Shown: one piece after another, positions 12,010 through 23,520 of the stretch
Layout: every line of letters begins with the position of its first letter
How positions within the stretch are numbered: position 1 is the first letter of the stretch
DNA from: Dryas octopetala
Lineage: Eukaryota > Streptophyta > Magnoliopsida > Rosales > Rosaceae
Direction of reading: 5' to 3'
Assembly (NCBI GenBank): GCA_963921425.1
Contig: OY992838.1
Coordinates: forward strand, 20,749,861 to 20,813,860
DNA: 64,000 nt
Notes under the pieces: model-generated
What the model was told of the DNA's origin: nothing
Seen by the model: only the letters and a program-made list of their open reading frames with translations
Databases searched by the model: none
Made by a program: the position numbers and the translations under genes

Positions 12010-13605
12010 TGAAAGGTGCTGTATTTTTATTGTTGTAGCTGTAATTTATATGTATTTCTGTTTGCATTTGATTGCACAATATTAATGGAACTGACAATGT
12101 TGATATGGAAAAATATAGAAACATACATTATCATTAGTTTTTAGAAGAGCCACTCTGGCTCTCTATTTGAATCATTTAAATCTACTAGTTATAAATTCTT
12201 GTGGATATATATAATAGGGAAAGTAGTTATACACAGGCTCCCCATCATGGGTGTTGAGGATCATAATTCTCATTTTCTTTATAAAATAATCACATATATT
12301 CTTAGTTCTTATTATAGGGCACTGTAATTGTAAGTAAAACTATTAAAAGTTTGGTCTTTCGGGAGAGCTGATCAGCCTGATCTATATGAATGTTTTGTTC
12401 CCTTCTACTTATAGGCTATGTGAGCTTTGTTGCTGCTGTGAATAAGTTAGTTAAGATCTCTTTGATCTCATTCCAATCTTTTCTTCTAAAACTGGAAATT
12501 GTTATTAGGTGTCATTGTGATGTGTCAACATAATTTGCACCACCTCATTAAGACATTGTCTTGCTACGCAGCCACTAAATACTGTATTGTAATTCTTTTA
12601 TGCTACTCTTCCTTGTCTAAAGAACCAAATGTCTTGCAGGTATCACTCCCTTTGTGTGGCAATGTGGCATTAATCATTAATTGAAGTTCTTGGTGTGGCA
12701 ATGTGGAATTAATCATTAATTGAAGTGGTGTTCTGTTTATGGCTGGAAGATTGTGATAAATTTTGGGCTGTTTATTTTGGGGAGAATTAGAGAATTTTGG
12801 GCTGTTTTATTTTGGAACATTGTGATAAATTTTGGTTTTGGCTGTTTATTCATTTTGGAACATTGTATATATGTATTGAATTTTGTTTTGGGCTGTAATT
12901 TTTGGCTGTTACTTATTTTGGAATATTGCATAAATTGAATTTTGGGCTGTAATTTTTGTAAGTATTGTAAGATATATATTAATTGTAATTTTGTTTAAAA
13001 AATATTAATTTTCTTAACGGGTAGAACGGGTCGTGTCGTGTTTATTCGTTTTAATTCGTGTCGTGTTCGTGTTGGGGGTTTTGTCACCCGTTACTTAATG
13101 GGTCGTGTCGTGTTAACCCGTTAAGCTTAACGGGTCGTGTCGTGTTTGACCCGAACCCGCAAAAAACGACCCGTTTGCCAGGTCTACCGTGAATGCCTGC
13201 AAAAAATTTATCTTTTTCTTCCGTATACTAGATGGGTCCCACTTGGTAGAAGATTGGAAAGACTAGTTGCCCCATCTCTTCTCTGCATTGAAGAATCTTC
13301 ACAAGCTCATCCAAGCACCATGATGAAGAAGCATAGTTTGGTGAAAGAATGACAAGGGCAAACTTTGACTCCTCAATTGCTTTAAGAAGTTCTGGATGAA
13401 TGGACTTTCCTCTCTCAAGGTTTCGGTCATCTTTAAAGGTGACAATTCCTTTCCGATCTAGTTCAGCAAACAGATGGCTCACAAAATTCGATCGGGTGTC
13501 TTCCGCTCTGAAACTTAGGAACACATCATATTTCCATTGACGGGGAGGAGGAGGAGAAGAAGAAGAAGAAGAAGAAGAAGAAGGTGTCGACGACATACTT
13601 TTCAA

Positions 13606-14520
13606 GGCCAGTTTTAATGGAGGAGGAAATGTATACTTACGTACATGTATACTGAGTAGTGCTAATTATAAGATATGGGTAACACTTACATTCCGTAGGA
13701 CTCAACGGGACTTTATGTGAGGCAGAGAGCTTAGATAGATATCTATATTGCTTTTGGTCAATGGTAGAAGGGTTTAATGGTGAGGGGGCCTCCTCAGTCC
13801 TCTGATCAACTTCCAGGCACCTTCCAATTCCGGACGAAAGTCAAAGCAAGAAGTTGCCTCCACAATAATAAAACGAAACTAATGACAACTTCTCTTTTGT
13901 GAATAGAAGTTGTCAAAAGTTAATGCACTTTCGTAGAAAAGTTTACACAATTCTATAATAATAGTAGACAAAGGTCTATAAAATTTACTACCCCATGTCC
14001 AAATATACTAGAAAATATCCTTGATATTTCTATAAAACATGTGGCTAGGAAAAGCTATGGCAATGCGAAGCAGGGAAGGGAAGTGTTTTGGTCCTCCCAT
14101 ATCGTCAGTATCTGATGTGAACAAATCATTTTGCAACACCTGTCAATTTGAAGAAACCATACCAGACAGCTAAAAATAAATAAACAAATTTCATGTTAGG
14201 ACGGATGAAACCCACTTGACCCTTTCATATTCCCATTCATATTCACTAAAGAAACTTGGAACCTATTTCAACGAAGTGGAAGAAAAATCCACCAACTAAT
14301 AGCTAATTACAGTGGTGTATGAAATTAAAGAGTTGAAAATTCCACCTTCAACTCTATAAGGATTAAGGAGTAGCGACTAAGCAGTTTGGACCAAAAATAT
14401 ATGAAATAAAAGAATTGAAAAATTACTAAATAGTCCATGAACACATAACATAGCATAAAGCTTGTGGATTTTAAAATCCAACAGCAGCTGGAAACAACAT
14501 CCAGTCTCCACCCATCAAAT
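13606..14520. other. Upstream flank of TNL-1 and downstream flank of TNL-2
   Basis: There is no gene here. The stretch 13730-13800 (including TTTTGGTCAATGGTAGAAGG) is repeated near 24662-24735. Both copies lie upstream of TNL-type sequence, so this is shared ancestral TNL promoter DNA. Confidence 0.5.
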
Positions 14521-17500
14521 TCAATACAAGCACTTCGTCCGCTTACTAGGTCCTGCTAGTGCTGCCCCACCATCATCATCTTCATCATCAACCTGTTCAA
14601 GGCTTCGCTTGGTGGTAGTAATGGCACCAGATGCCGATACTGGTACAGCAGCAGAAGCAGCTGCGTTCTCAAAATCAGTACAATCAGAAAATATTTCCAC
14701 AGTCTTCTCTGAAATGCTAACGTTGTTGCTCTGCCTCTGCCTGAATGTTTCCGGAGAAATGCTACTGCTGGATTGCGTCATTATTTGGTTCAACTCTTGC
14801 ACATCTTGCTCATATATCAAATGGACCCCGCACTTCTTTACCTTCAGACCTGGCCCCCCGGTTTCAAAGAAGAACTCAATCTCACTGCAACTGGTATGCC
14901 ACTCTGTTCCAAAGTATTTACCATCACGGGGTATGTAGACTAGCCAAAGGTGATCTGACCCAACCTGGCAAAATTCTGCATTTATTCCAAAGTAAAATGC
15001 ATCGGCTTTTATTCCATCGGCTTTGAGGCAGCATCCACTAAAGTAAAGGTGATCAGTAAAGGTGCCGAATTGACGTATAGCAGGCTGATCAGACGAATGG
15101 AGTACAAAAACAGCACACAGAGCATATCCCATAAACCCACTATTATTCCAACCTGGAGGTACCTTTACACTTACTGAATTCCCAACACTTCGATGCCTAA
15201 ACCACTCAGGAATTTCACTTCCAGGAATTACAATGCGAAAATCCTCCTTTGCGTCAGTGATTCCCTGTGACATAAAAATTAGGGTGTTAATGTCTGTGTT
15301 TGTACAAAAACGCACACACTCACAAAACAGATATCTAAGGAGCACGCACCTGACGAAGGAACGTCTTCAGCATTTCAAATGCTATGTTGTCATTTATTTT
15401 GAAGCAATTGGTGAAATAGAAATGCGATTTGTCCAATTTATTGAAATTGGATGCATCAATTTCCAGTGAAGAACAACCATTTCCTTTTACATGCAATGAA
15501 CTATTTGTAAGAAGGCCTGACAACTCTTGAAGTCTCGTGCAATTCTCCAAGTTAATGAACTCAAGCCTAAGACATGATCGGACCATTGAAGGAAGAAGAA
15601 CAAAATTATTTCCACTCAGATCTAGTTTCACTAAAGAGGGTAAGCAACTAATACCGTTGGGAAATGCTCTTTCCCCAAGATTGCAGTTACTTAGTTTTAG
15701 ATCCGTTAAATTACACAGACCAGATAACGGCAACTGGAAACTCATTGGCTCTGTATTCACTCTTTGCATAAATCCGGAAGGCAAGAACTTATTCAAAGAT
15801 CCCCAAACCACTTCACATCCATGAGAAATTGTATCTTTAAATTTTTCAAAAAAACCAAAAGAGGAAGGTAGTTCTCTTTTTGTAGTATTGCCCACGTCAA
15901 GCTCCTCCAAACACTCTACCGGAAGTTTGATCTTTGAGCAACCAGAAAAATCAAGAACTTCCAGAGACTTTAAGCCGTATATGCTTATTGGAAGACGCAC
16001 AAGATGTTTACAACCTATCAATTTCATCAAAGTAAGTCGTTGAAGCATTCCAATAGAGGAAGGTAGTTCTCTAATGGCAGTTCCACTCACATCAAGCTCC
16101 TCCAAACAATCTAGATCGCCCAAGTCATTTGGTAATTTATCAACCTTTGAGCAGCCAGAAATATTAAGAACTTCGAGAGATTTTAAGCCACATACACTGT
16201 TGGGAAGGCCCACAAGGTTTTTGCAATCTTTCAAGTTCAAAAAAGTAAGTCTTTCAAGCACTCCAATTGACTGGTCAACCTCATGCAGTTGTATACATCC
16301 TTCAAGAATCAGAAGCTCAAGATTTGGCATACTTTCAAAGTTTGGGGTGCTCACAAGATTCAGGGAGTGACTGAGGTTAATGGCTTTTAAATTGTATAAA
16401 GGCTGTCAAGTAAAAGCATAGAAAATTAGTTTCCATGATTTAACAACTCCTATAGGTAACATAAGATTAAACAAGTAACAGGATACATACCTTTATTCCC
16501 ATCTGAAAATTTTTAATGCAACTATTACACAAGTTAAGCTCGAACAGCTTCTCTAGGTTGAAATGTGATGGGAAAGATTTTAACGGATATCCGACCAAAT
16601 CAAGAATCCTTAAACTATTGGGAAGATATTTAAGCTCATTAGAGAGACTCGCATTATTAATTTTGAGGTATCTCAGTTTGTTCATCATTGAAAAGGCACT
16701 CGCGTCCACATTTACTCTTGGCCCATCTGTTGACTTCAAAATTATGCCTTCTAGTATTTCTGTACCCTATTAAACAAGAATACAAAATAGTGAACCTCAT
16801 AACTCAAGAAAAATGGTTAGTACAGTACCTTGTTACATAATATATTAACAATTATAAACTTATTCTTATACTTAAATCCCTTACAGTATTTTTGCTTAAG
16901 ACATAATTGGCATCTTCACAAAGCCACAACCTACTGCGCCTGCCTAGCTCATTAGGAGATTCTTGGATGACAATTTCCCGACCCATTTCTTGTAGAGAAT
17001 CATGCATCCACAGCCTTTCATCCAAAACAGTTAGGAGAGATCTCTCGATGAGAACGTTTATTCCAATAATTGCAGAAAGATCGCAAGCAGTTAGTATTTT
17101 TATTACATGATCTTTGTACTCTCCGTTAAAGAAACATGCAATGTCTAGGAATATTTTCTTCTCTTCATCATCTAGACCATCATAACTTATTTTAAGTATT
17201 TCAAAAATTTCCGAGTTGCAAACTTTTCCTAGTTTTCTCAACGCACAATTCCATTCACTTAGACCTCTCCTATGCAAAAAAGATCCCAAGACTTCAAGAG
17301 CTAAAGGAAGACCACTGGCATAGTTCACAACACACTTAGACAGAACAAGATAATTTTGTTCTGGGTACTGTTTTTTAAAGGCATTCCAACTAAACAGCTG
17401 AAGAGCTTCACCATTATCTAGCCCCTCGATCTTTACTCTTCTCTCTACTCCATGCTCGACTAACAAACGCTCATTTCTAGTTGTAATGAGAACTCTACTC

Positions 17501-18925
17501 CCAAGACCAAACCACCCTTGATTTCCAGCCAAATATTTTAATTGGTCCAGATGGTTCACGTCATCAAGAATGAGAAGAACCTTTTTGTGACGTAAAAACC
17601 TGCTCATTATCGTTGCTCCTTGGTCAAGGTCCAATATGGCATCCTTTTTCATCCATATCCCAGAAAGAAGTTGCTTCTGTAGGTTATCTAAGCCACTTTT
17701 TTCAACAGAATTTCTAACATTTGTAAGAAGGAAACTTTCTTCAAATTCGTGAGATATCCTCTCATAAACAACTTTGGCAACAGTTGTCTTGCCAATCCCG
17801 CCCATCCCCCATATACCAATAAAGCGAACATCATCCTCCCCTGCACCTAAATGCATATTGATTGGTTCCAATCTTGAATCAATTCCAACAAGGTTCTCCA
17901 TATTACTAAATAATGTACGGCCCAATTTTGTCCATATAACTTTAACAATATTTTTAATGAGCTTTGACTCGTACCTACAACAAAATGGATAAAAAAAAAA
18001 AGCATGTTATTCATATATATGAATATTAATCAAATTGACGTAGATCTGCTTTTACTAGTTCTTATCATGGAACTTGAAATTTGGTCAAAGTAGCTGATCA
18101 AATGAATAACTACACAACATATATCTTTGCAATGTATTCAATTTCTTTCCTATTCGTTTAATGATATTTAGCTTCAGAATTCAGATTGGTCATCTACCTA
18201 GCTATGTCCCATGTGAATTGTAACACAATGAAAAACACCGAAATCTACTATGTTGTTAAGTAATGCAATATTCAAAATCTTATATTGATTCCACTCATTT
18301 AACCGGCCCTGTAAATACAATTGGTGATCTACTTCCATTAATCCTCATACATTGAACCATTTTGTTTCTAACTTTCTCAAAACCTTTTCAATGGAAAGAA
18401 AGATAAAAGAAATAAGAAAACATACCAATCCTTTGAATTCCACCCAGAGATTTTTGCCACTTTAGTTAAAGCTGATCTCCACCTTTTCACCTTCTCTGTG
18501 TCATCCCTAAACCTTTTTTCAGGTTTAGTGAAGGCTTTTGCAAAACTCCCGGTTTGTTTTCGTACATTTGAGGGATCGACATCATAGAAAACTGGCATCA
18601 CTGTTTTTCTTGCTTCCATGCATTCAAGAATCTTTAAAAGTTCGTCCAAGCACCACGTTGATGAAGCATATTTTCTTGAGAGAATAATGAGAGCAAACCT
18701 TGATTCTTCAATTGCAGTCATAAGTTCTGGAGCAATAGATCTCCCTTTTCGAAGTTCAGGGTCATCTTTGAAAGTTATAATTCCTTGTTGCTCTAATGCA
18801 GTGTATAAGTGGTCTGTAAAACCTTTTCGGGTGTCCTCACCTCTAAAACTCAGAAAAACATCATATTTCCATTGAGGAGTTGAAGAAGGGAAAGATGTAG
18901 ACATTCCAAGTGTGCTCATCGCCAT
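14521..18925 (-). CDS. TNL-2: complete TIR-NBS-LRR immune receptor
   Basis: Five minus-strand exons, 18925-18426, 17974-16885, 16766-16491, 16402-15350 and 15264-14521, join at GT-AG borders into 3663 nt: 1220 codons plus stop, no lesions. TIR: residues 18-165 ([13 protein letters not shown]) with the NADase Glu at about 95 in STWCLDEL. NB-ARC: P-loop GIWGMGGIGKTT (220-231), kinase-2 KVLLILDDV (298-306), RNBS-B GSRVLITTR, GLPLALEVLGS (388-398), FLDIACFF (442-449), MHD at 490-492. Leucine-rich repeats span about 540-960. Exon 5 is a C-JID/post-LRR domain starting near IPGSEIPEWF. The tail has an acidic run (DDEDDD) between basic KR and SKRTK clusters, possibly a bipartite nuclear signal. Such receptors sense pathogen effectors and make NAD-derived signals. 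The ligand is unknown. It is the only intact TNL here. Confidence 0.95.
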
Positions 18926-19190
18926 TGGAACTACTTTGATCGATTAATTCTAGAAACAGTTGTATAATTGTACTATGAAGTTGCGAACATCAGTTGCTTT
19001 CTTGGTTTCTATGGTTGTTGTTGTGGCTCTGCTTCATCTTGCTCCGGAATCTAATACACAAACAAACACACACACACACTCACTCTTCATATGTGTGTGT
19101 GTGTTAACTTTTTGGTTATTGTCATCCTTCTAAACTCAAAAGACTATATATACCTCGATCAGAACATGATGGGTGGTGCATTCATATATA

Positions 19191-19990
19191 GAAGACAGTA
19201 TAACATTTAGTAGCAGCTGAAAAATGCATATATTATTCCGTAGTATGACATCAAGCTAACAATACATCATTAACCAATAATATTAATTAGAGAAAAGACT
19301 TAAGTTTAAAAGGAATGAAAGAGCAAATTAGGAAAACATGTATGTGCAGAGATGTAAAGTAAAAAACCAAAAATAGCTTAGGCCAGTCTATTAGCTAGAT
19401 GATTACCTGGGTTTCTTGGCAATTTGGAAGTTGGTTTAGCTTTCTTTGAGATCTGTGAATTACTAGCAGCTGATCAAATCAAGTTGTGTGAGGAGGTAGC
19501 TTAATTGTGTTGTGTGTTGGTGATTGCCTAAAAGAAATGGGTAAGAGTAGGATTAATTCTTTGGGACTTGATGAGAGACCGAGATGCAGAGGAATGTTAA
19601 ATTCTTTTGGTCAAAACTTCATTGGGGGTTCCTCTCAAGTCAAGTTGCAGGCATCTTCCTGGAAAAAGCTTACAATAAATTTCAAGGCCCACTGATTTGG
19701 TCTCTGGCCAAGGTTCACTGTCTTCTTATTTAGGCATGGCCCGCCACCTAAATACTTAAACAAGGTCTGAATTCAACCTCAAGTGGTTGCTTTGAAAACA
19801 TATCTGATTAAAAAATATAGCATTGATGCATAATAACTTTTCTTTCGGGGCTTAGGCCCACCACAGTACCAAAAGTAAAATAAAATTGATGTAATTTGTA
19901 TTTGTAATCTTCTTCATAAACATTGACATGATCATGATCTTAATTATATAGTCTGACTTCGTTCATTTTTTGTAAAAAATATTTTTTAAT
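19191..19990. repeat. TNL upstream duplication, copy A
   Basis: This region upstream of TNL-2 aligns in direct orientation with 23521-24435. Shared anchors are AGTATGACATCAAGCTAACA, CTTAATTGTGTTG, and GGGGCTTAGGCCCACCAC near 19846 and 24272. The copies differ by point changes and small indels. They probably represent the promoter and 5' region of two tandem TNL genes. Short CA/TG repeats at 19058-19110 lie just outside. The small plus-strand frame at 19507-19695 is not convincing as a gene. Confidence 0.75.
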
Positions 19991-20035
19991 ATGTAATATG
20001 TAAGAAAATTTATAAAAACATGCAATATGTAAGAA

Positions 20036-20240
20036 AATTTATTTTTCTGTGTCCCCTAGTCCATCAAAACTTATCTGAAGCGCATTGATAATTCTTCTTT
20101 ATGTTTATTCTTTAGCCTATTTATTGAACTTTTTCATACGTTAGTGCTTCTACCTCATAGAAAGGAACCTATAACCACAAGGAACCTATAACCACAAGAG
20201 CTAATAGAAGGTCATGAACATATGCAACGATATGGTTTAA
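20036..20240 (-). pseudogene. TNL remnant: NB-ARC GLPL region scrap
   Basis: About 200 bp aligns with 28715-28900 of TNL-3, sharing blocks such as CATTGATAATTCTTCTTT and CATAGAAAGGAAC. That stretch encodes the NB-ARC segment around GLPL. A short internal duplication (AAGGAACCTATAACCACA) is present near 20163-20195. No P-loop, MHD or LRR sequence accompanies it. It appears to be all that is left of a TNL whose upstream region is the duplicate at 23521-24435. The adjoining 20241-20700 is AT-rich with TA repeats and no gene. Confidence 0.6.
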
Positions 20241-20700
20241 TTATAACATATGTAAAAGAATTTACTAAAAGAACCATAGTATTTGCTGCAATAAGTATAT
20301 ACATATATATATGTGGGCTCCAACAAGGTCATACCTCAACATAAATAAATTGAAGTATACCTCAATAGATGGAGCCTGATATACATATATATATATATAC
20401 ACACATACTGATATAATAATATAATAAGCATATAATTTAGCTATACGCATGTGTATATACTAAAATTATAAGCTTAATTATAACACTAAGAAAATTGATT
20501 AAAGGCAAAACTGCATTAACCAAAAAAAACACACTATAAATAACGAAATTATTAATAATTAAATGTTTATGAGTAATTTATTAGTGTGACTGTAACAGTA
20601 CCACATAGTGTTATTAATTTACATATATTAATTATATAACACATGTATATTTATTAACATTATTTTAAACATGTAAATCTGCTGTCCACTCATAATCCGG

Positions 20701-21767
20701 GAGTGCTGCTATTTACACACCCTTTTTTTTCTTTTTGCACACCCCTATCACTTAATTAATGAATTTACAAATTTACCCTATTATAAAAGAAGGCGGCTAT
20801 TTGCACACCTCTAAATTTCTTTTTGCACACCCTTTCTGAAAAAAAAAAAAAAAATTCAAGAAAAAAGACCATTTGGCCCTCCCCTCACCCACACACCCCA
20901 TCCCCATCTCCCCCCCCCCCGGTACACATCCCATCCATCCCCATCTCTCCGGCACACACCTCACCGTCGAAGCCCACCCCCCACCCTTTCTATTCGGCCC
21001 GCCCCACTCTCTCTCCTTCCCTCTTACCCCGCCGACCACCGCACCCCCTTCCCTCTTGCCACCTCCCCCTCCTCCCTGCATGCACCACCCACTCTCTCTC
21101 CTTCACTCTTACCCCGCCGACCACTGCACCCCCTTCCCTCTTGCCACCTCCCAATCCCTCCTCCCCCTCCTCCCTGCATGCACCACCGCCCAAGCAGACA
21201 GCAATGCCGAACCCGGTGGTTTCATTCGACAGGTACCCGCCGAATAGAATAGGATTGTTCGGTAGGTACCTACCGAACGAAACCACCGGGTTTGGCACTG
21301 GTTCGCCGAACCCGCTGCAATTTTTTTGTGGGTGTGGGTGTGGGTGGCTGGCCGGTAAGGGGTGTTCTAGAGAGTGATGGCCGGCATCTGGGGAGTATTT
21401 TCCGACCAGTGGGGTGACTGGTGGTGGCCGGAGGAGGGAGAGGGAAAGAGAGAGAGTGGGGCGGGCTGGGGCTGGGGTTGGGTTTCGGGGAGAGAGAAAG
21501 ATGAGGGGATGGGGGTGCGGTGGTCGGCGGGGTAAGAGGGAAGGAGAGAGAGTGGGGCGGGCCGGGGCTGGGGTGGTTACTCACGGGGGTGAGGTGTGTG
21601 CCGGAGAGAGGAGAGGTGAGGATGGGGTGTTTGGGTGAGGGGGTGTGTAGGGGGGGAGAGATGGGGATGGGGTGTGTGATTTTTGGGTGTGTGTGTGTGT
21701 TTTTTTTTCTCTGTTTAGGAAGGGTGTGCAAAAAGAAAAATGGATAGGGTATAAGGTCTTTTCCCTT

Positions 21768-21812
<45 letters not shown>

Positions 21813-23066
21813 AAGGGTGTGCAAAAAGAAAAAAAAGGTGTGTAAATAGCAGCTCTCTTGTAAAAATACCCTAAAGCCCTTCCCAACACACCCCTCTCTT
21901 CTTCCTTTTTATTTTTTTTTCCCTTATTTCCTCTCCTTCGTGTTTGCAGACTGCAACTTTTTTTTTTTTTTCCTTCTTTCTTCTCCTTCTTCATTTGGCA
22001 GTCTGCAACTTTTTCCTCCTTTTTATTTTCTTTTGTCTGCAACTCTCCCGTCAACAACATCAAGACCACCCTACCTCATCTACCTCCCAATGTTCGACAA
22101 CCCACTGATCACCTCTCTCTCTCTCTTTCTCTAGGATTTCCTCTGCCCGACGGCGAATACCGGTGAACCAGGTGGTGAGACCACCACCGGTCACCTCCTT
22201 ATTTTCTCTGTCTTGTCTCTAACAGAGCCAAGCTGCCACCAGCGCCACTCCCTCGTCGCACCGTTCGAGCTTCCACCCCAAAGAAGTGCCTAGCTGCTCC
22301 ATCAACATCAGAAGTGCCTCTAGCTGTTCTTCCACATCGGAGAAGTTCCCAGCTTCCCTCGAGCCGCCGACATCAGCGACAGCTCCTCCATCAGCGCGCA
22401 CCGTCGAGCTTCCACCTCGAAAAAATTGCAGCTGGTTCGGTGGGCACCTACCGAACGGGTCGTGAATGTTTGGTGGGTACCTGCCGAACGAAACTCACAT
22501 TCTTCGGCGGATGACTGTCGAACGAAACTGTTAGTTTCGACATACCAGTGTCGAACAGCGCGGGCAGCTTCGACGGTGCAACCAAGCAGTTGAGCGAGCG
22601 AGTGTTTGAGCTCAGTGCTGCACGCGATGGCTGGAAGGAGTTGGAGCAAGCAGTTGGGCTTCGCAGAGCTTACAGGAAAGGTGGTGTTGCTGGGAGGTGG
22701 AGTTGCGAGAGAGAGTGTGGGTTCGGGAGAGAGAAAGAAAGTGAGGAAAGAGAGAAAGTGGCTGGGTTGATAAGCCAGAGAGAGAAAGGGAGGTAGGAGA
22801 GAGAAGTGGGGTTGGGGCGCTGCGCACGGTGGTGGGTGTGTTTGCTGGTTTTTTGTGAGAGGTGTGTATTGTTTGATTGTTTGGTGGGGTGTGTGGTGTT
22901 TGATGAGTGTGCCGGGTGTGCAATGAGAAATTTGGTGAGATAGGGATATTTTAGTAGTGAGAGGTGTGTGTTAAAGAGAAATTTCAATTTTAAAAGAGGA
23001 TAAAGGATGTGTAGGAGAAAAGGGTGTGCAAAAAAAAAAAAAAAAAGTGTGCAGATAGCAGCACTC
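20701..23066. mobile_element. Composite foldback DNA element, 2366 bp, with 8-bp target duplication
   Basis: The ends are inverted: GAGTGCTGCTATTTACACAC at 20701 and, with two changes, its reverse complement ending at 23066. Both are flanked by TAATCCGG (20693-20700 and 23067-23074). A third terminus-like copy ends at 21857, so the element consists of a foldback module (20701-21857) and a second module (21858-23066). In the first, a 53-bp perfect inverted repeat pairs 20995-21047 with 21511-21563. Poly-A/T runs and GCACACCC/GGGTGTGC motifs lie near the termini. There is no transposase, so it is non-autonomous. The 8-bp duplication suggests hAT, but Mutator-like elements are not excluded. Pro- or Gly-rich open frames inside come from composition. 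Confidence 0.85.
21206..21295. repeat. Nested palindromes inside the foldback element
   Basis: A perfect 22-bp palindrome centred on GGTACC spans 21257-21278. Around it, 24-bp arms at 21206-21229 and 21272-21295 are inverted repeats with two mismatches (CCCGGTGGTTTC and GAAACCACCGGG cores). Related sequence with CACCTACCGAAC and CTGCCGAACGAAAC recurs at 22435-22500 in the second module. Confidence 0.8.
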
Positions 23067-23094
23067 TAATCCGGTCGATCACATCAAAAAATTG

Positions 23095-23505
23095 GTCGCA
23101 GCCAATATAAGAAAGTTGTTATGAAATTTGTAATAAACTTATATGAAAATAACAGAAAACCGCAACAAAACCGAAAACAGAAGACACACAAAAGTAAGAC
23201 AAAATAAATTGGAAAAAAATTAGAGCAATATTTAGAACTTACCTGTCACTCGTCAGACGTGTAAGAGACTTCGGACGTTGGGATTAGAATTTAAAGTTGC
23301 AAGTACTAAAACATTGGAAGCACCCGATTTCTGTAATAAAAGATTGGAACTTAAAATTGCTACTTATAATGGTGGAAATCGATTCATAAAATTTGGATGC
23401 AGCAAACTGTAAGAAAATGTTATGAATTAAATTTGTAGTAAACTTATATGAAAATAAAAGAAGAACACAACAAGACCCAAAGACATATGACACACGAAAG
23501 GTAGA
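23095..23505. repeat. Imperfect direct repeat, about 105 bp, spaced 300 bp
   Basis: The block containing TAAACTTATATGAAAATAA occurs at 23132 and 23430 within longer similar stretches (23095-23200 and 23395-23505). No coding sequence is visible. Confidence 0.7.
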
Positions 23506-23520
23506 AACAAGAAACGTAAT

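Larger units (their letters stand above)
8320..13186 (+). mobile_element. Complete hAT transposon with 8-bp target-site duplication
   Basis: The termini are inverted: TAGACCTGGCAAA at 8320-8332 and its reverse complement ending at 13186. Both are flanked by the identical octamer CCGTGAAT (8312-8319 and 13187-13194), the hallmark of hAT insertion. Length is 4867 bp. Subterminal regions at 8338-8480 and 13015-13175 are full of GGGTCGTG/CGACCCG motifs in both orientations, which are candidate transposase-binding sites. The transposase gene lies inside on the plus strand. Removing the element and one octamer restores the TIR exon reading AFTEHEE. Confidence 0.97.
8223..13605 (-). pseudogene. TNL-1: TIR-domain first exon, split by a hAT insertion
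   Basis: On the minus strand the segment 13605-13187 encodes a poly-Ser leader and a TIR domain ([13 protein letters not shown]...[13 protein letters not shown]), keeping the Glu that is the NADase residue of plant TIRs. The exon continues on the far side of the hAT element at 8319-8223 (HEEVYWENRDKVNKWKTAL). The 8-bp duplicate CCGTGAAT at 8312-8319 and 13187-13194 marks the break. Independent damage is present: one extra base near 13232 shifts the frame just after the FPIFYQVGP block, and a TGA sits at the exon end where relatives have Trp (SGW). No NBS or LRR follows before CACTA-1. The gene could continue beyond the left edge of the window or be truncated. It belongs to the same subfamily as TNL-2. 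Confidence 0.85.

Noticed and set aside
14462..17110. Plus-strand open frames opposite TNL-2
   Set aside because: Antisense shadows of the verified TNL exons; they have no domains of their own.
20823..22987. Pro/His-rich and Gly/Arg-rich frames on both strands
   Set aside because: Low-complexity composition of the foldback element; mirror-image frames on opposite strands arise from its inverted arms.
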